DNA of 64,000 bases, taken from contig JAUMBQ010000006.1 of assembly GCA_032119595.1 (NCBI GenBank), forward strand, positions 1,550,001 to 1,614,000, read 5' to 3'. Shown in pieces: positions 1 through 7,139 of the stretch; position 1 is the stretch's first letter, and each line of letters begins with the position of its first letter. Under the pieces are notes generated by a model. That model ran no database searches. It was not told the DNA's origin and saw nothing but the letters and a program-made list of their open reading frames with translations. The position numbers were made by a program, and so were the translations under genes. This stretch comes from JAGIBJ01 sp032119595 (GTDB lineage Bacteria; Actinomycetota; Thermoleophilia; Solirubrobacterales; Solirubrobacteraceae).

Positions 1-646
1 TGCGGATGAAGGCGTGTTGGAGCGGGTCATCGCGATCGAAGACGAGCACCGGCGCTCGGCGCAGGGCGTCGTTCGTGACGCCGTCCGGGAACCAGCGCTT
101 GGCAAAGGCGGGGGCGGTGACGGGGAGGTAGCGCATGCTCCCGAGCGGGGTCACGATGCAGCCAGCGACGGGCCGAGCGTCCGTCGTGACGGCGGCTACC
201 GCGGTGCCGTCACGGAGCAGGTCGCTCGTGCGGCCTTCGTCCTGGCGGAGCACGTGGAATGACGTATCGCTCGCCAGTGGGGCGAGGACCGGCAGGAACC
301 ACGTCGACAGCGAGTCGGCGTTGACGGCGATCGTGAGCGTCGGCCTGGGCCGTTCGTCGACCGTGCCTGATGCGCCCTCGGGGTCGCGGTCGCCGTGCAG
401 GTCGGAGGCGGCGTCGGCGGTCAGCAGCTCGACCTGTCGGGCGAGCAAGAGCACAGGCTGACCAGACGGGGTGACGCGCACCGGCTTGCTGCGCACGAGA
501 AGCACCCGACCGGCCGTGCGCTCGAGCGCACCGATTCGCTGGCTGATCGCGGACGGCGTCACGTGGAGCGCACGCGCCGCGCCCTCGAACGTGCCTTCCG
601 AGACGGCCGCCGCCAGGGCTCGAAGTTGATGAAGCTCAAACTCCAC
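1..646 (-). CDS. argP: LysR-family regulator, ArgP/LysG type (3' part beyond window)
   Basis: Transcription factor of the subgroup that activates basic-amino-acid exporters. From a GTG at 646 the reverse strand reads 215 codons without a stop to the window edge, so the C-terminus is missing. The N-terminus (about residues 2-60) is a LysR winged helix with FELHQLRALAAAV, then VTPSAISQRIGALE as the recognition helix. The last visible residues, APVLVFDRDDPLQHAF, match the effector domain seen in ArgP/LysG proteins. The divergent neighbour is a LysE/ArgO exporter only 70 bp away, the classical ArgP-ArgO or LysG-LysE layout. The regulator probably binds that gap and responds to arginine or lysine; the effector is inferred. 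An in-frame stop lies just upstream of the chosen GTG (positions 665-667), with no ATG in between. Confidence 0.85.
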   Translation of the reverse strand, partial: MEFELHQLRALAAAVSEGTFEGAARALHVTPSAISQRIGALERTAGRVLLVRSKPVRVTPSGQPVLLLARQVELLTADAASDLHGDRDPEGASGTVDERPRPTLTIAVNADSLSTWFLPVLAPLASDTSFHVLRQDEGRTSDLLRDGTAVAAVTTDARPVAGCIVTPLGSMRYLPVTAPAFAKRWFPDGVTNDALRRAPVLVFDRDDPLQHAFIR

Positions 647-716
647 ATCAGGCAGACTAATGATTCACGAGAACCATGAACTGGACTGAAGTCGCGACAG
701 CATCGACACTGTCCCG

Positions 717-1334
717 GTGCTCGGTCTGGATCTCTTCGCGCTGCTGGCCGGCGCTGCCTTCGGGCTCTCGCTGATCGTCGCGATCGGCGCGCAGAACGCA
801 TACGTCTTGCGGCAAGGGCTGCGCGGTGAGCACGTGTGGCTCGTCGTGGCCGTGTGCGCGCTGTCGGACATCGCGCTGATCGTCGCCGGGGTGGCCGGGG
901 CCGGTGCCGTGTTCGAGCGCGCGCCGGGGCTCGCCCAAGCCGTGCGGATCGGCGGAGCGATCTTCCTGCTGGCCTACGCGGCGCTTGCGGTTCGCCGGTC
1001 GCTCCGGCCCGCGAATCTCGACCCCGCGGAGGGTGGCGGCCCGGCGAGCGTCGGCGTCGTCCTCACGACGGTCCTCGCGCTCACGTGGCTGAACCCCCAC
1101 GTCTACCTGGACACCGTCGTCCTGCTTGGCTCCGTGGCGGGGACGCACGGCGACGCGCGGTGGTCGTTTGCGGCCGGGGCGGCGCTCGCGAGCTGCCTTT
1201 GGTTCACGACGCTCGGGCGCGGCGCAGCGCTGCTGCGCCCCCTCTTCGCCAAGCCCGCGGCCTGGCGGGTCCTCGACGGACTTGTCGCCGTCGTGATGGC
1301 GGCGCTTGCAGTCACGCTCGTTGCCGGCGCCTGA
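717..1334 (+). CDS. LysE/ArgO-family amino-acid exporter
   Basis: Inner-membrane exporter of basic amino acids, 205 aa with about six hydrophobic segments, the usual size for LysE/ArgO. Family signatures are visible: IVAIGAQNAYVLRQGL at residues 20-35 and WLNPHVYLDTVVLLG at about 123-137. Start is a GTG at 717. There is no strong Shine-Dalgarno, but this codon begins the conserved first membrane segment. It is divergent from an ArgP-type LysR regulator, which supports arginine or lysine as substrate and activation by that regulator from the 70-bp shared promoter. Which basic amino acid is exported cannot be told from sequence. Confidence 0.9.
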   Translation: MLGLDLFALLAGAAFGLSLIVAIGAQNAYVLRQGLRGEHVWLVVAVCALSDIALIVAGVAGAGAVFERAPGLAQAVRIGGAIFLLAYAALAVRRSLRPANLDPAEGGGPASVGVVLTTVLALTWLNPHVYLDTVVLLGSVAGTHGDARWSFAAGAALASCLWFTTLGRGAALLRPLFAKPAAWRVLDGLVAVVMAALAVTLVAGA

Positions 1335-1738
1335 GGGCGCGGCGGGTGACCGATGGGCGGCTTGCGTGTCTCCCGCGCTCGCGACGCCGGGAACGCTGAG
1401 TCGGGCTCCCTGGTCTGAACTTGGTTCGGTGTTGACGCCAGAGTGGCACGGCGAACAGGGTATTGCTCACACAAGAAGCTGGATCATTGTCCAGTAATCG
1501 CGAGTCTACCCGGACTGGTAATCGCACTTACACTCAGTAGTCAGCCCTGAGGGTCAGGAGAACGGGCGGTTATTCTGGTTACCGCAGGATGCGGTCGGCG
1601 CGGCTCGTTTGCGCGCCGATGCCGAGGGTCCCGGCCCTTGTTCACTGAGAAGATCGATTACCAAAACGCACTTCCACAAACCGTTCACCCGGGCGCTACG
1701 TTGACGAGGCGACTGCCTCGTTCAACCGTTGGAAGGTC
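1335..1738. other. 404-bp non-coding stretch
   Basis: No convincing gene is present. Short open frames here lack ribosome sites and family resemblance. The base composition is less GC-rich between about 1480 and 1690 than in the flanks, as expected for a promoter region. The right end holds a bulged hairpin just before the ribosome binding site of the next gene (see 1700-1726). The 16 bases at 1597-1612 recur exactly at 44885-44900, also upstream of a gene; this may be chance. Confidence 0.5.
1700..1726 (+). promoter_or_regulatory. 5' leader hairpin before the 1739 gene
   Basis: Bases 1700-1710 pair with 1715-1726 around the tetraloop gact. This gives 11 pairs with one bulged T at 1722; the core is cgaggc/gcctcg. 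The stem ends five bases before a GGAAGG ribosome binding site at 1731-1736 and 13 bases before the ATG at 1739. Its place in the leader fits a translation-control or mRNA-stability element better than a terminator, and no U-run follows. Function is inference. Confidence 0.5.
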
Positions 1739-2065
1739 ATGTCGGTCCTCACTTTTCCTGTCGAAGCTGGTACCCGCGGACTCCGTCGTGAGCTGCTGCA
1801 CCACCTCGTTGAAAGCCGGTACGCGGCGGCCTTGGCCGGCAGCCCGGCGTGGGCCGTGCGCTCGTTCGCGCAGATCCATGAATCCGTTGGGCACGCCTGC
1901 GCCCCGACCACGGAGCACACGCGCGAGGCGTTGCTTGCCCTCACGTCGCTCGGGCTGATCGAGTCCGTCGACGCCGCCGCAGGCTCCGCACGGTGGCGCG
2001 CGACGCCGGCCGGCGTTCGCGTCATCGATCGCTCGCACGAGTACGCGGAGATGCGCGCCGCCTAG
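1739..2065 (+). CDS. Small putative winged-helix protein
   Basis: A 108-aa protein I cannot assign to a named family. The ATG at 1739 has a good GGAAGG ribosome site 3-8 bases upstream. The pattern suggests a compact winged helix: helical N-terminus (GLRRELLHHLVESR), a central helix (TREALLALTSLGLIESV, residues about 61-77) and a wing-like segment ending in RWRATPAGVRVIDR. The 'LTSLGLIESV..GSARWRATPAGV' layout resembles MarR/PadR-like DNA-binding folds. It stands alone and converges on the MFS gene downstream. It may be a regulator, but no target is evident. Confidence 0.65.
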   Translation: MSVLTFPVEAGTRGLRRELLHHLVESRYAAALAGSPAWAVRSFAQIHESVGHACAPTTEHTREALLALTSLGLIESVDAAAGSARWRATPAGVRVIDRSHEYAEMRAA

Positions 2066-2128
2066 CGCCTTCCGGGCGCGCCCTGAAGCGTGTCCTCCCA
2101 TCGTCGAGCGCCCACGGACCGCGCGAAA

Positions 2129-2149
2129 AGCGAACGCGTGCGCGTCGCT
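2129..2149. terminator. Hairpin between convergent genes
   Basis: Stem agcg-acgcg/cgcgt-cgct with one bulged A and a two-base loop, lying in the 94-bp gap between the convergent 1739 gene and the MFS gene. It is followed by taaagaa on the plus strand. It probably terminates one or both genes; there is no strong U-run. Confidence 0.4.
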
Positions 2150-2159
2150 GTAAAGAACG

Positions 2160-3464
2160 CTAGGTGGTAGCGAGCGCCTTGCGGTCGTGCCGTTCCAAGG
2201 CGATGGAGGCGGTGAGGAAGGCCAAGCCGCCAGCGGCCAGGCCGACGCCGACCCAGCTTGGCGCCGCCCACGTTCCGGTCGCGGTGTAGGCCATGCCCGC
2301 CAGCCATGGCCCGAGGGCGTTGGCGGTGTTGAAGGAGGCGTGGTTCATGGTCGCCGCGAGCGTTTGCGCGTCGCCGGCGACATCCATGAGTCGGGTCTGT
2401 AGGGCCGGCCCGAGGAGCAGGACGTTGCCGAGGAGGAAGACGCCCGCGCCGGCGGTGTACGCGTTGAGCGACGCCACGGAGAAGAGCGCGAGCGCGAACC
2501 CGAAGGCGAGCAGTCCGCCGAAGAGCGTTCCGATCAGATTGCGGTCGATCAGTCGCCCGCCGATCAGGTTGCCGCACACCATCCCGGCGCCAAACAGCAC
2601 GAGGTACACCGGCACGATGCTCTCGGCGACGCCGGCTCGCTCGGTGAGCGTCGGCGCGATGTAGCTGTAGACGGAGAACATGCCGCCGAAGCCGATCGCT
2701 CCCACCCCGAGCGTGAGCAGCACCTGCGGCCGGCGAAGCGCCCCGAGTTCGCCCTTCATGGTCGCGCCGGGCTGCGCTGGCGTCGCCGGAACGAAGCGCA
2801 GGATCGACGCGATCGTCGCGACGCCGATCACCGCCACGAACACGAACACGCTTCGCCAACCCAGCGCGTGGCCCATGGCGGTCGCCACAGGCACGAGTGC
2901 GACGTTGGCAATGCTGAGCCCGAGCATCACGCGGGTGATTGCCCAGGCGCGCCGATGCAAGGGCACGAGTGCAGCGGCCGCCAGCGAGGCGACCCCGAAG
3001 AACGCGCCGTGCGGCAAGCCGCTCAGGAAGCGGGCTCCCAACAGCGTTCCGTACGACGGGGCGGCGGCGCTCAGCAGGTTTCCGGCGACGTACAGCGCCA
3101 TCAGGATCACCAGCAGCCGTCGGCGCGGCAATTTGGAGCACAGGACGGCGATCACCGGCGCCCCGACCACGACCCCGATCGCGTACGCGCTGATCACATG
3201 GCCGGTCGTCGTGACCGGCTGGTCGATCCCCGCTGCGACGTCGGGCAGCAGGCCCATGGGGACGAACTCGCCGGTGCCGATGCCCAGGCCGCCCATCGCG
3301 AGTGCCAGCAGCGCGAGTCCGAGGCCGCGCGGTGGGATCGGCCGAGGTTCATCCCCGTTCGCGCTCTGCAGGAGCGGGACCGCGGTTCGGTTGCCCACGC
3401 TGGAGAGGGCCGCTACGGGAGGCGCCGCGCTGCTTGCGGCGTCGAACGTGCGGGGCGAACTCAC
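2160..3464 (-). CDS. MFS drug/metabolite exporter (DHA1, AraJ/PbuE-like)
   Basis: A 434-aa major facilitator protein with about 45 residues of cytosolic N-tail followed by 12 hydrophobic segments. Visible DHA1 features are GTGEFVPMGLLPDVAAGI in the first membrane helix, a motif A-like SKLPRRRLLVILMALYVAGN between helices 2 and 3, and GARFLSGLPHGAFFGVASL in helix 4-5, typical of AraJ, PbuE and Cmx-type exporters. The substrate (sugars, nucleosides or chloramphenicol-like compounds) cannot be chosen from sequence. Start is GTG at 3464; a shorter protein starting nearer the first helix is possible. Genes on both sides give no functional link. Confidence 0.85.
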   Translation of the reverse strand: MSSPRTFDAASSAAPPVAALSSVGNRTAVPLLQSANGDEPRPIPPRGLGLALLALAMGGLGIGTGEFVPMGLLPDVAAGIDQPVTTTGHVISAYAIGVVVGAPVIAVLCSKLPRRRLLVILMALYVAGNLLSAAAPSYGTLLGARFLSGLPHGAFFGVASLAAAALVPLHRRAWAITRVMLGLSIANVALVPVATAMGHALGWRSVFVFVAVIGVATIASILRFVPATPAQPGATMKGELGALRRPQVLLTLGVGAIGFGGMFSVYSYIAPTLTERAGVAESIVPVYLVLFGAGMVCGNLIGGRLIDRNLIGTLFGGLLAFGFALALFSVASLNAYTAGAGVFLLGNVLLLGPALQTRLMDVAGDAQTLAATMNHASFNTANALGPWLAGMAYTATGTWAAPSWVGVGLAAGGLAFLTASIALERHDRKALATT

Positions 3465-3554
3465 CGCCCCAACGCTAGGGATCTCAGGCGAATCTGGTGT
3501 GTGCGTTCGGTGTCGAGCGGCGGCCCGGCGCGCACACGCTGGACCCGAACAAAC

Positions 3555-4262
3555 TCACAGCCGGCGGGGCAGTAGGGACGACAGAATCTGCTGGTCGCGC
3601 TCTTCGCGCCCCGCGTGGAGCGCATCGAGCACGGTGTCGACGGTGGTGATCGCCTCCGAGACGGGCCCGACCGCGATCTCAAGGTATGCCCCGAAGGGCA
3701 TTTCAGCGATGTTGTCGGCCCAAGGCCCCTGCTCGTCGCGCCATCGATAGAACCGCACGGAGCATTCGTTCGGGAACTCCACGCCGTCGTCCTCCCAACC
3801 AAACGACACTGCGTGAGCATGACTCTCGCGCCGCAACTCGGCGGTCGTCGCGTACTGCACCAGGATCCGGAATTCGAAGGTCGGATGGGCGGCCAGCAAG
3901 GTTGAAGCGAGTCGGTCGACATACGCCCAGGCTTGGGCTAGAAGCTCTCCAGCCGTAGGCGCGGCGAGATGGTCTTCCAGGTGGACGTGGTTGCTCGACG
4001 CTTCGATGTTCGTCTCGTCGGTGGCCTGGTCGAGTTCAGCTGCTCGGCTGGCGTCGCCTGCGAATGCGGACAGGACAACGCAGCCGCTGACGAGGGAGAG
4101 ACCTGCGTCAAGGAGTGCTTCGAGGGTCGGGGCGAGCTGGGTCTCGACCGGCCCGAGGGGCGGGTCGAGCTGGCTCATCGCCGGATTGATCTGCGCGACG
4201 CGATACTCGACCGAGGGCATGGCGCCAGTGTGCAGCGTGGCGAGCGCCTCGGCAACAAGCAC
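3555..4262 (-). CDS. Hypothetical protein, 235 aa
   Basis: I do not recognise this protein. It has no signal peptide or membrane segment and reads as a soluble alpha/beta protein. Acidic helices fill the first half, then a beta-rich segment (FEFRILVQYATTAELRRE, VSFGWEDDGVEFPNECSVRFYRW, about 130-185) and a C-terminal helical region. GTG at 4262 is the longest start; an ATG at 4220 (MPSVEYRV) would give a 221-aa protein. It follows the RTX-like gene on the same strand after 22 bases, so the two may be co-transcribed. No function is proposed. Confidence 0.65.
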   Translation of the reverse strand: MLVAEALATLHTGAMPSVEYRVAQINPAMSQLDPPLGPVETQLAPTLEALLDAGLSLVSGCVVLSAFAGDASRAAELDQATDETNIEASSNHVHLEDHLAAPTAGELLAQAWAYVDRLASTLLAAHPTFEFRILVQYATTAELRRESHAHAVSFGWEDDGVEFPNECSVRFYRWRDEQGPWADNIAEMPFGAYLEIAVGPVSEAITTVDTVLDALHAGREERDQQILSSLLPRRL

Positions 4263-4284
4263 GGCCGGGAACCCGCCGCGCGAG

Positions 4285-5652
4285 CTACAGGACCTCTTCG
4301 CAGCTCCGGGCTCGGTCCTTGCCGCGATCCATGTAGATGCGGTCGTAGCCGGGGCCGCAGTCGACGGTTTCGGCGGTGCCGTCGATCGAGATGATGGTGT
4401 CGTTGCCGCCGCCTCCGAAGATGCGGTCCTTGCCTTTGGCGCCGGTGATGATGTCGCGCCCGGCGCCGCCGATGAGGGTGTCGCGGCCGGCCTGGCCCCA
4501 GATCACGTCGTCGCCCGCGCCCGCATCGACGTAGTCGTTGCCGGTGCCCGCGAAGAGGCGGTCGTCGCCGTCGCCGCCGAAGAGGCGATCGCTGCCCTCG
4601 CCGCCGTCGAACGCGTCGGCGCCATCAAAGCCCATGAGGATGTCGCGGCCGCCGAAACCGATGAGGGTGTCGGCGTCGCTGGTGCCGGTGATGCGGTCCG
4701 GGCCGCCCGTGGCGCGGCGCTTGCCGACCTCGTAGCGCACTGCCGGGCTCGCGCTTCTGGCCAGGCGATGGCCGCCGACGAGCAGGCCGGCGTTGACGCG
4801 GCCGGTGAGGACCGAGAAGGCGGGGTCCTCGCCGGCAGGGTCGCCGAAGACGATGGTCTCGCAGTCTCGCGTGGCCTTCGCCTCGCCGGTCGAGCCGACG
4901 TAGACGATGTCCTCACCGGCGCCGCAGTCCACGAAGTCGATTGCCGAGCCGGTGTAGATCTCGTCGTTGCCGTCGTCGCCGTACATGCGGTCTTGGCCGC
5001 CGCGGCCTCCGGACAGCACGTCGTTGCCGGGACCGCCGTGCACGACGTCGTTGCCGCTGCCGGCGTCGATCACGTCGTCGCCATTGCCACCGTTCAGTCC
5101 ATCGTCGCCGTTGCCGCCGTTGATGAGGTCGTTGCCGTCGCCGCCGAGCACCTTGCGATCGGCGCCGCGGTTGGTGTCGATGAAGTCGTCGCCGGGGCCG
5201 CCGTTGTAGAGCGGGTCGTCGCCGAAGCCCTGCTCGACCATGAAGTCGTTGCCGGCGCCGCCGTAGACGTAGTCGAGGCCATCGCCGCCGTCAAGTTTGT
5301 CGTCTCCATCGCCGCCGTAGAGCCGGTCGCCGGCCTGGCCGCCGTCGAGGTCGTCGTTGCCGGCGTTGCCGTAGAGCTTGTCCTCGCCGATGTCGCCGGT
5401 GAGCGTGTCGACGCCCGCGCCGCCAGCGACCTTGTCGCGCCCGAAGCCGCCGTCGAGGCGGTCGTTGCCGGAGAGGCCGACGATCTTGTCGTTTCCGAGG
5501 CCGCCGAAGATGTGGTCGGCGCGGCCGGTCCCGCGGATCCGTTCGCCTTCACGCGAGCCATGCATGGTGCGGGCCGACGCATCGGCGGCGCCGGCGAGGG
5601 CGATCAGGGCAAGCAGACTGGTGGCTGCGCGGCGCTGGGGGAAGCGGGGCAT
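4285..5652 (-). CDS. Secreted RTX-like calcium-binding repeat protein
   Basis: A 455-aa protein with a signal peptide (about residues 1-28: RRAATSLLALIALAGAADASA). The rest is mostly glycine/aspartate nonapeptides of the GGxGxDxxx type, which fold as calcium-binding parallel beta-rolls in RTX proteins. Two repeat blocks (about 38-250 and 310-430) are separated by a linker without repeats (SVLTGRVNAGLLVGG). Each block closes with a similar cap, VDCGAGEDIVYV...RDCE and VDCGPGYDRIYM...SCEEVL, containing two cysteines. There is no protease, lipase or adhesin domain, so it is probably a surface or matrix protein. ATG at 5652 has a GGAG ribosome site six bases upstream. Proteins of this kind are common in Solirubrobacterales. 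Confidence 0.88.
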   Translation of the reverse strand: MPRFPQRRAATSLLALIALAGAADASARTMHGSREGERIRGTGRADHIFGGLGNDKIVGLSGNDRLDGGFGRDKVAGGAGVDTLTGDIGEDKLYGNAGNDDLDGGQAGDRLYGGDGDDKLDGGDGLDYVYGGAGNDFMVEQGFGDDPLYNGGPGDDFIDTNRGADRKVLGGDGNDLINGGNGDDGLNGGNGDDVIDAGSGNDVVHGGPGNDVLSGGRGGQDRMYGDDGNDEIYTGSAIDFVDCGAGEDIVYVGSTGEAKATRDCETIVFGDPAGEDPAFSVLTGRVNAGLLVGGHRLARSASPAVRYEVGKRRATGGPDRITGTSDADTLIGFGGRDILMGFDGADAFDGGEGSDRLFGGDGDDRLFAGTGNDYVDAGAGDDVIWGQAGRDTLIGGAGRDIITGAKGKDRIFGGGGNDTIISIDGTAETVDCGPGYDRIYMDRGKDRARSCEEVL

Positions 5653-5770
5653 TGCTCCGCGAATCGGTTCCGTTGCCCCGCCACTTCAGCCGGATTGGCC
5701 GAAATGAGCGGAAGCTCAAGCGCAGCGCGCTTCAGCCGAGGCCCAAGGCCCGCCGAAGCCCGCGGGGAAG

Positions 5771-5961
5771 CTGGGTTGGATACGGCCGCTCATGCCAGCC
5801 CGATCCAACCCAGTTTGGGCCGACCGAAACCCGCCGGCAAACTGGGTTGGATACGGCCGCTCATGCCAGCCCGATCCAACCCAGTTTGGGCCGACCGAAA
5901 CCCGCCGGCAAACTGGGTTGGATCGGGCTGCTCATGCCAGCCCGATCCGACCCGGTTTGGG
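5771..5961. repeat. Three tandem 71-bp palindromic repeats
   Basis: Units begin at 5771, 5842 and 5913, exactly 71 bp apart; the third is cut off at about 5961. Units 1 and 2 are almost identical. Each unit carries an inverted repeat, ctgggttggat/atccaacccag. Around unit 2 this extends to 15 perfect pairs starting with caaactg. In unit 3 the arms are 5909-5930 and 5938-5959, 22 pairs around the loop ctcatgc, with two T-G wobble positions. The linker gggccgaccgaaacccgccggc separates units, and a decayed linker copy lies at about 5741-5770. The array fills the gap between the divergent RTX-like gene and the LysR gene. Confidence 0.9.
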
Positions 5962-6003
5962 ACCGGTGCCCGCCGCGCGCCCGGCGGAGTAGCGTTCCTG
6001 CGC

Positions 6004-6921
6004 ATGCCGCGCACCTCGCCCGTTCGCCGGCCCGAGTTGGGCGAGCTCGAAGCGCTCGTCGTGGCCCTGCGGGCCGGGAGCATCGGCGAGGCAGCGCGTC
6101 GACTCGGCGTCAGTCAGCCCGCGCTGAGCAAGCGACTTCGCCACCTCGAGGCGTTGTGCGGCACCCGCCTGCTTGATCGCTCGCCAACGGGCGTGGCGGC
6201 GACGCCGGCCGGGGCACGCCTGGCGACGGCCGCGCTGCGTGTCGTCGATGAGGTGGCACTCCTCGACGACCTTCTCGTGGAGCTGCGTGGCCACTCGGCC
6301 CCGGTGCGCATCGCAAGCAGCCCGGTGATCTCCGAGAGTCTGCTCCCCGATTTGCTCGCTGCTGCCCGGGCTGATCTGACCGGGGTGCCGATTGAACTCA
6401 CGGCGGCGAACTCGGCGGTGGTCCGGCGGCTCGTGCAGGTTGGGGCGGTCGACCTTGGCATCGCGGCCAGCGGCGACGACGAAGATCCTGAAGCGCCGAC
6501 CCTCGCGCGCGACGAGGTCGTCGTCGCCCTGCCACCAGGCCACGCCTGGGCCAACCGAGGCCGGCTCACCGTGGCGGACCTCGCCGGCACGAGGCTGGTC
6601 ATGCGCGACCCTCGTGCGCATGCGCGAGTGGTGTTCGACCGTGCGCTCCAAGAGCATGACCTCGTTGCCGCAGCACCCCTTGCCGAACTCGGGAGCACGA
6701 GCGCTGCCGTCAGCGCCGCATTGGAGACGGGCACGCCGGCGGTGTTGTCGCGCCTGGCGCTGGGGCGCGACGACCGACTCACCATCCGGCGCCTCGACGA
6801 CCTCCAGATGCATCGCCGCTTCGTGATGCTCACCAACGCCGACGCGGCGGCCCGCCCCGGGGTCGTCAGGGTCCGTGACGCGCTGCTTCTCGCGCGCGGC
6901 CGACTCGTCGACCCCAACTGA
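6004..6921 (+). CDS. LysR-family transcriptional regulator
   Basis: A 305-aa LysR-type regulator. The winged helix occupies about residues 10-68 (LGELEALVVALRAGSIGEAA, then VSQPALSKRLRHLEALCGTR). It is followed by a linker helix and a type 2 periplasmic-binding-like effector domain (VRIASSPVISESLLPDLL at about 100, DEVVVALPPGHAWA at about 170). ATG at 6004 is the start that places the helix-turn-helix at the N-terminus. The same frame stays open far upstream only because the repeat-rich antisense of the RTX-like gene lacks stops. The target is unknown; LysR proteins usually control a divergent neighbour, here the RTX-like gene across the palindromic array. Confidence 0.88.
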   Translation: MPRTSPVRRPELGELEALVVALRAGSIGEAARRLGVSQPALSKRLRHLEALCGTRLLDRSPTGVAATPAGARLATAALRVVDEVALLDDLLVELRGHSAPVRIASSPVISESLLPDLLAAARADLTGVPIELTAANSAVVRRLVQVGAVDLGIAASGDDEDPEAPTLARDEVVVALPPGHAWANRGRLTVADLAGTRLVMRDPRAHARVVFDRALQEHDLVAAAPLAELGSTSAAVSAALETGTPAVLSRLALGRDDRLTIRRLDDLQMHRRFVMLTNADAAARPGVVRVRDALLLARGRLVDPN

Positions 6922-6992
6922 GCGCTTCCTCGACGCAACCCGCGCGGATCCCAGCCTCTGGCCCGAGCGTTTCCGCGCCGCCCGCGCATCGC

Positions 6993-7019
6993 CGGACGGG
7001 TCGCATCCGCACCCGTCCG
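6993..7019 (+). terminator. Hairpin downstream of LysR gene
   Basis: Nine perfect pairs, cggacgggt (6993-7001) with acccgtccg (7011-7019), around a nine-base loop, about 70 bases after the LysR stop. A rho-independent-like terminator or 3' end stabiliser is likely; no U-run is present, which is usual in such GC-rich genomes. Confidence 0.5.
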
Positions 7020-7076
7020 CCGCTCGCCTCCGTAGTTCTCCGGACGCCGGCAGCGGTCCGACCACAAAGGTCGCGG

Positions 7077-7093
7077 CATAACTCACCGTTATG
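7077..7093. promoter_or_regulatory. Palindromic operator candidate upstream of cydA
   Basis: The 17-base sequence cataac-tcacc-gttatg has perfect six-base arms and lies about 46 bases before the cydA ATG at 7140. It is an AT-rich island in a GC-rich region, as expected for a promoter-overlapping operator. Cytochrome bd operons are commonly controlled by redox regulators such as Rex, but the site is not a clear Rex box (TTGTGA-N6-TCACAA), so the regulator is open. Confidence 0.5.
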
Positions 7094-7139
7094 GGCGTCA
7101 AGGCCCATTTTGGGCTACCACCTGCCGGCCGGAGAGGCG

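Noticed and set aside
5771..5961. CRISPR array
   Set aside because: Units are contiguous with nearly identical 71-bp periods and no variable spacers; there are no cas genes.
3991..6003. Very long rightward frame joined to the LysR gene
   Set aside because: It is the antisense of the RTX-like repeats, whose GC-rich codons lack stops on both strands. The real LysR protein starts at 6004, where the helix-turn-helix begins.
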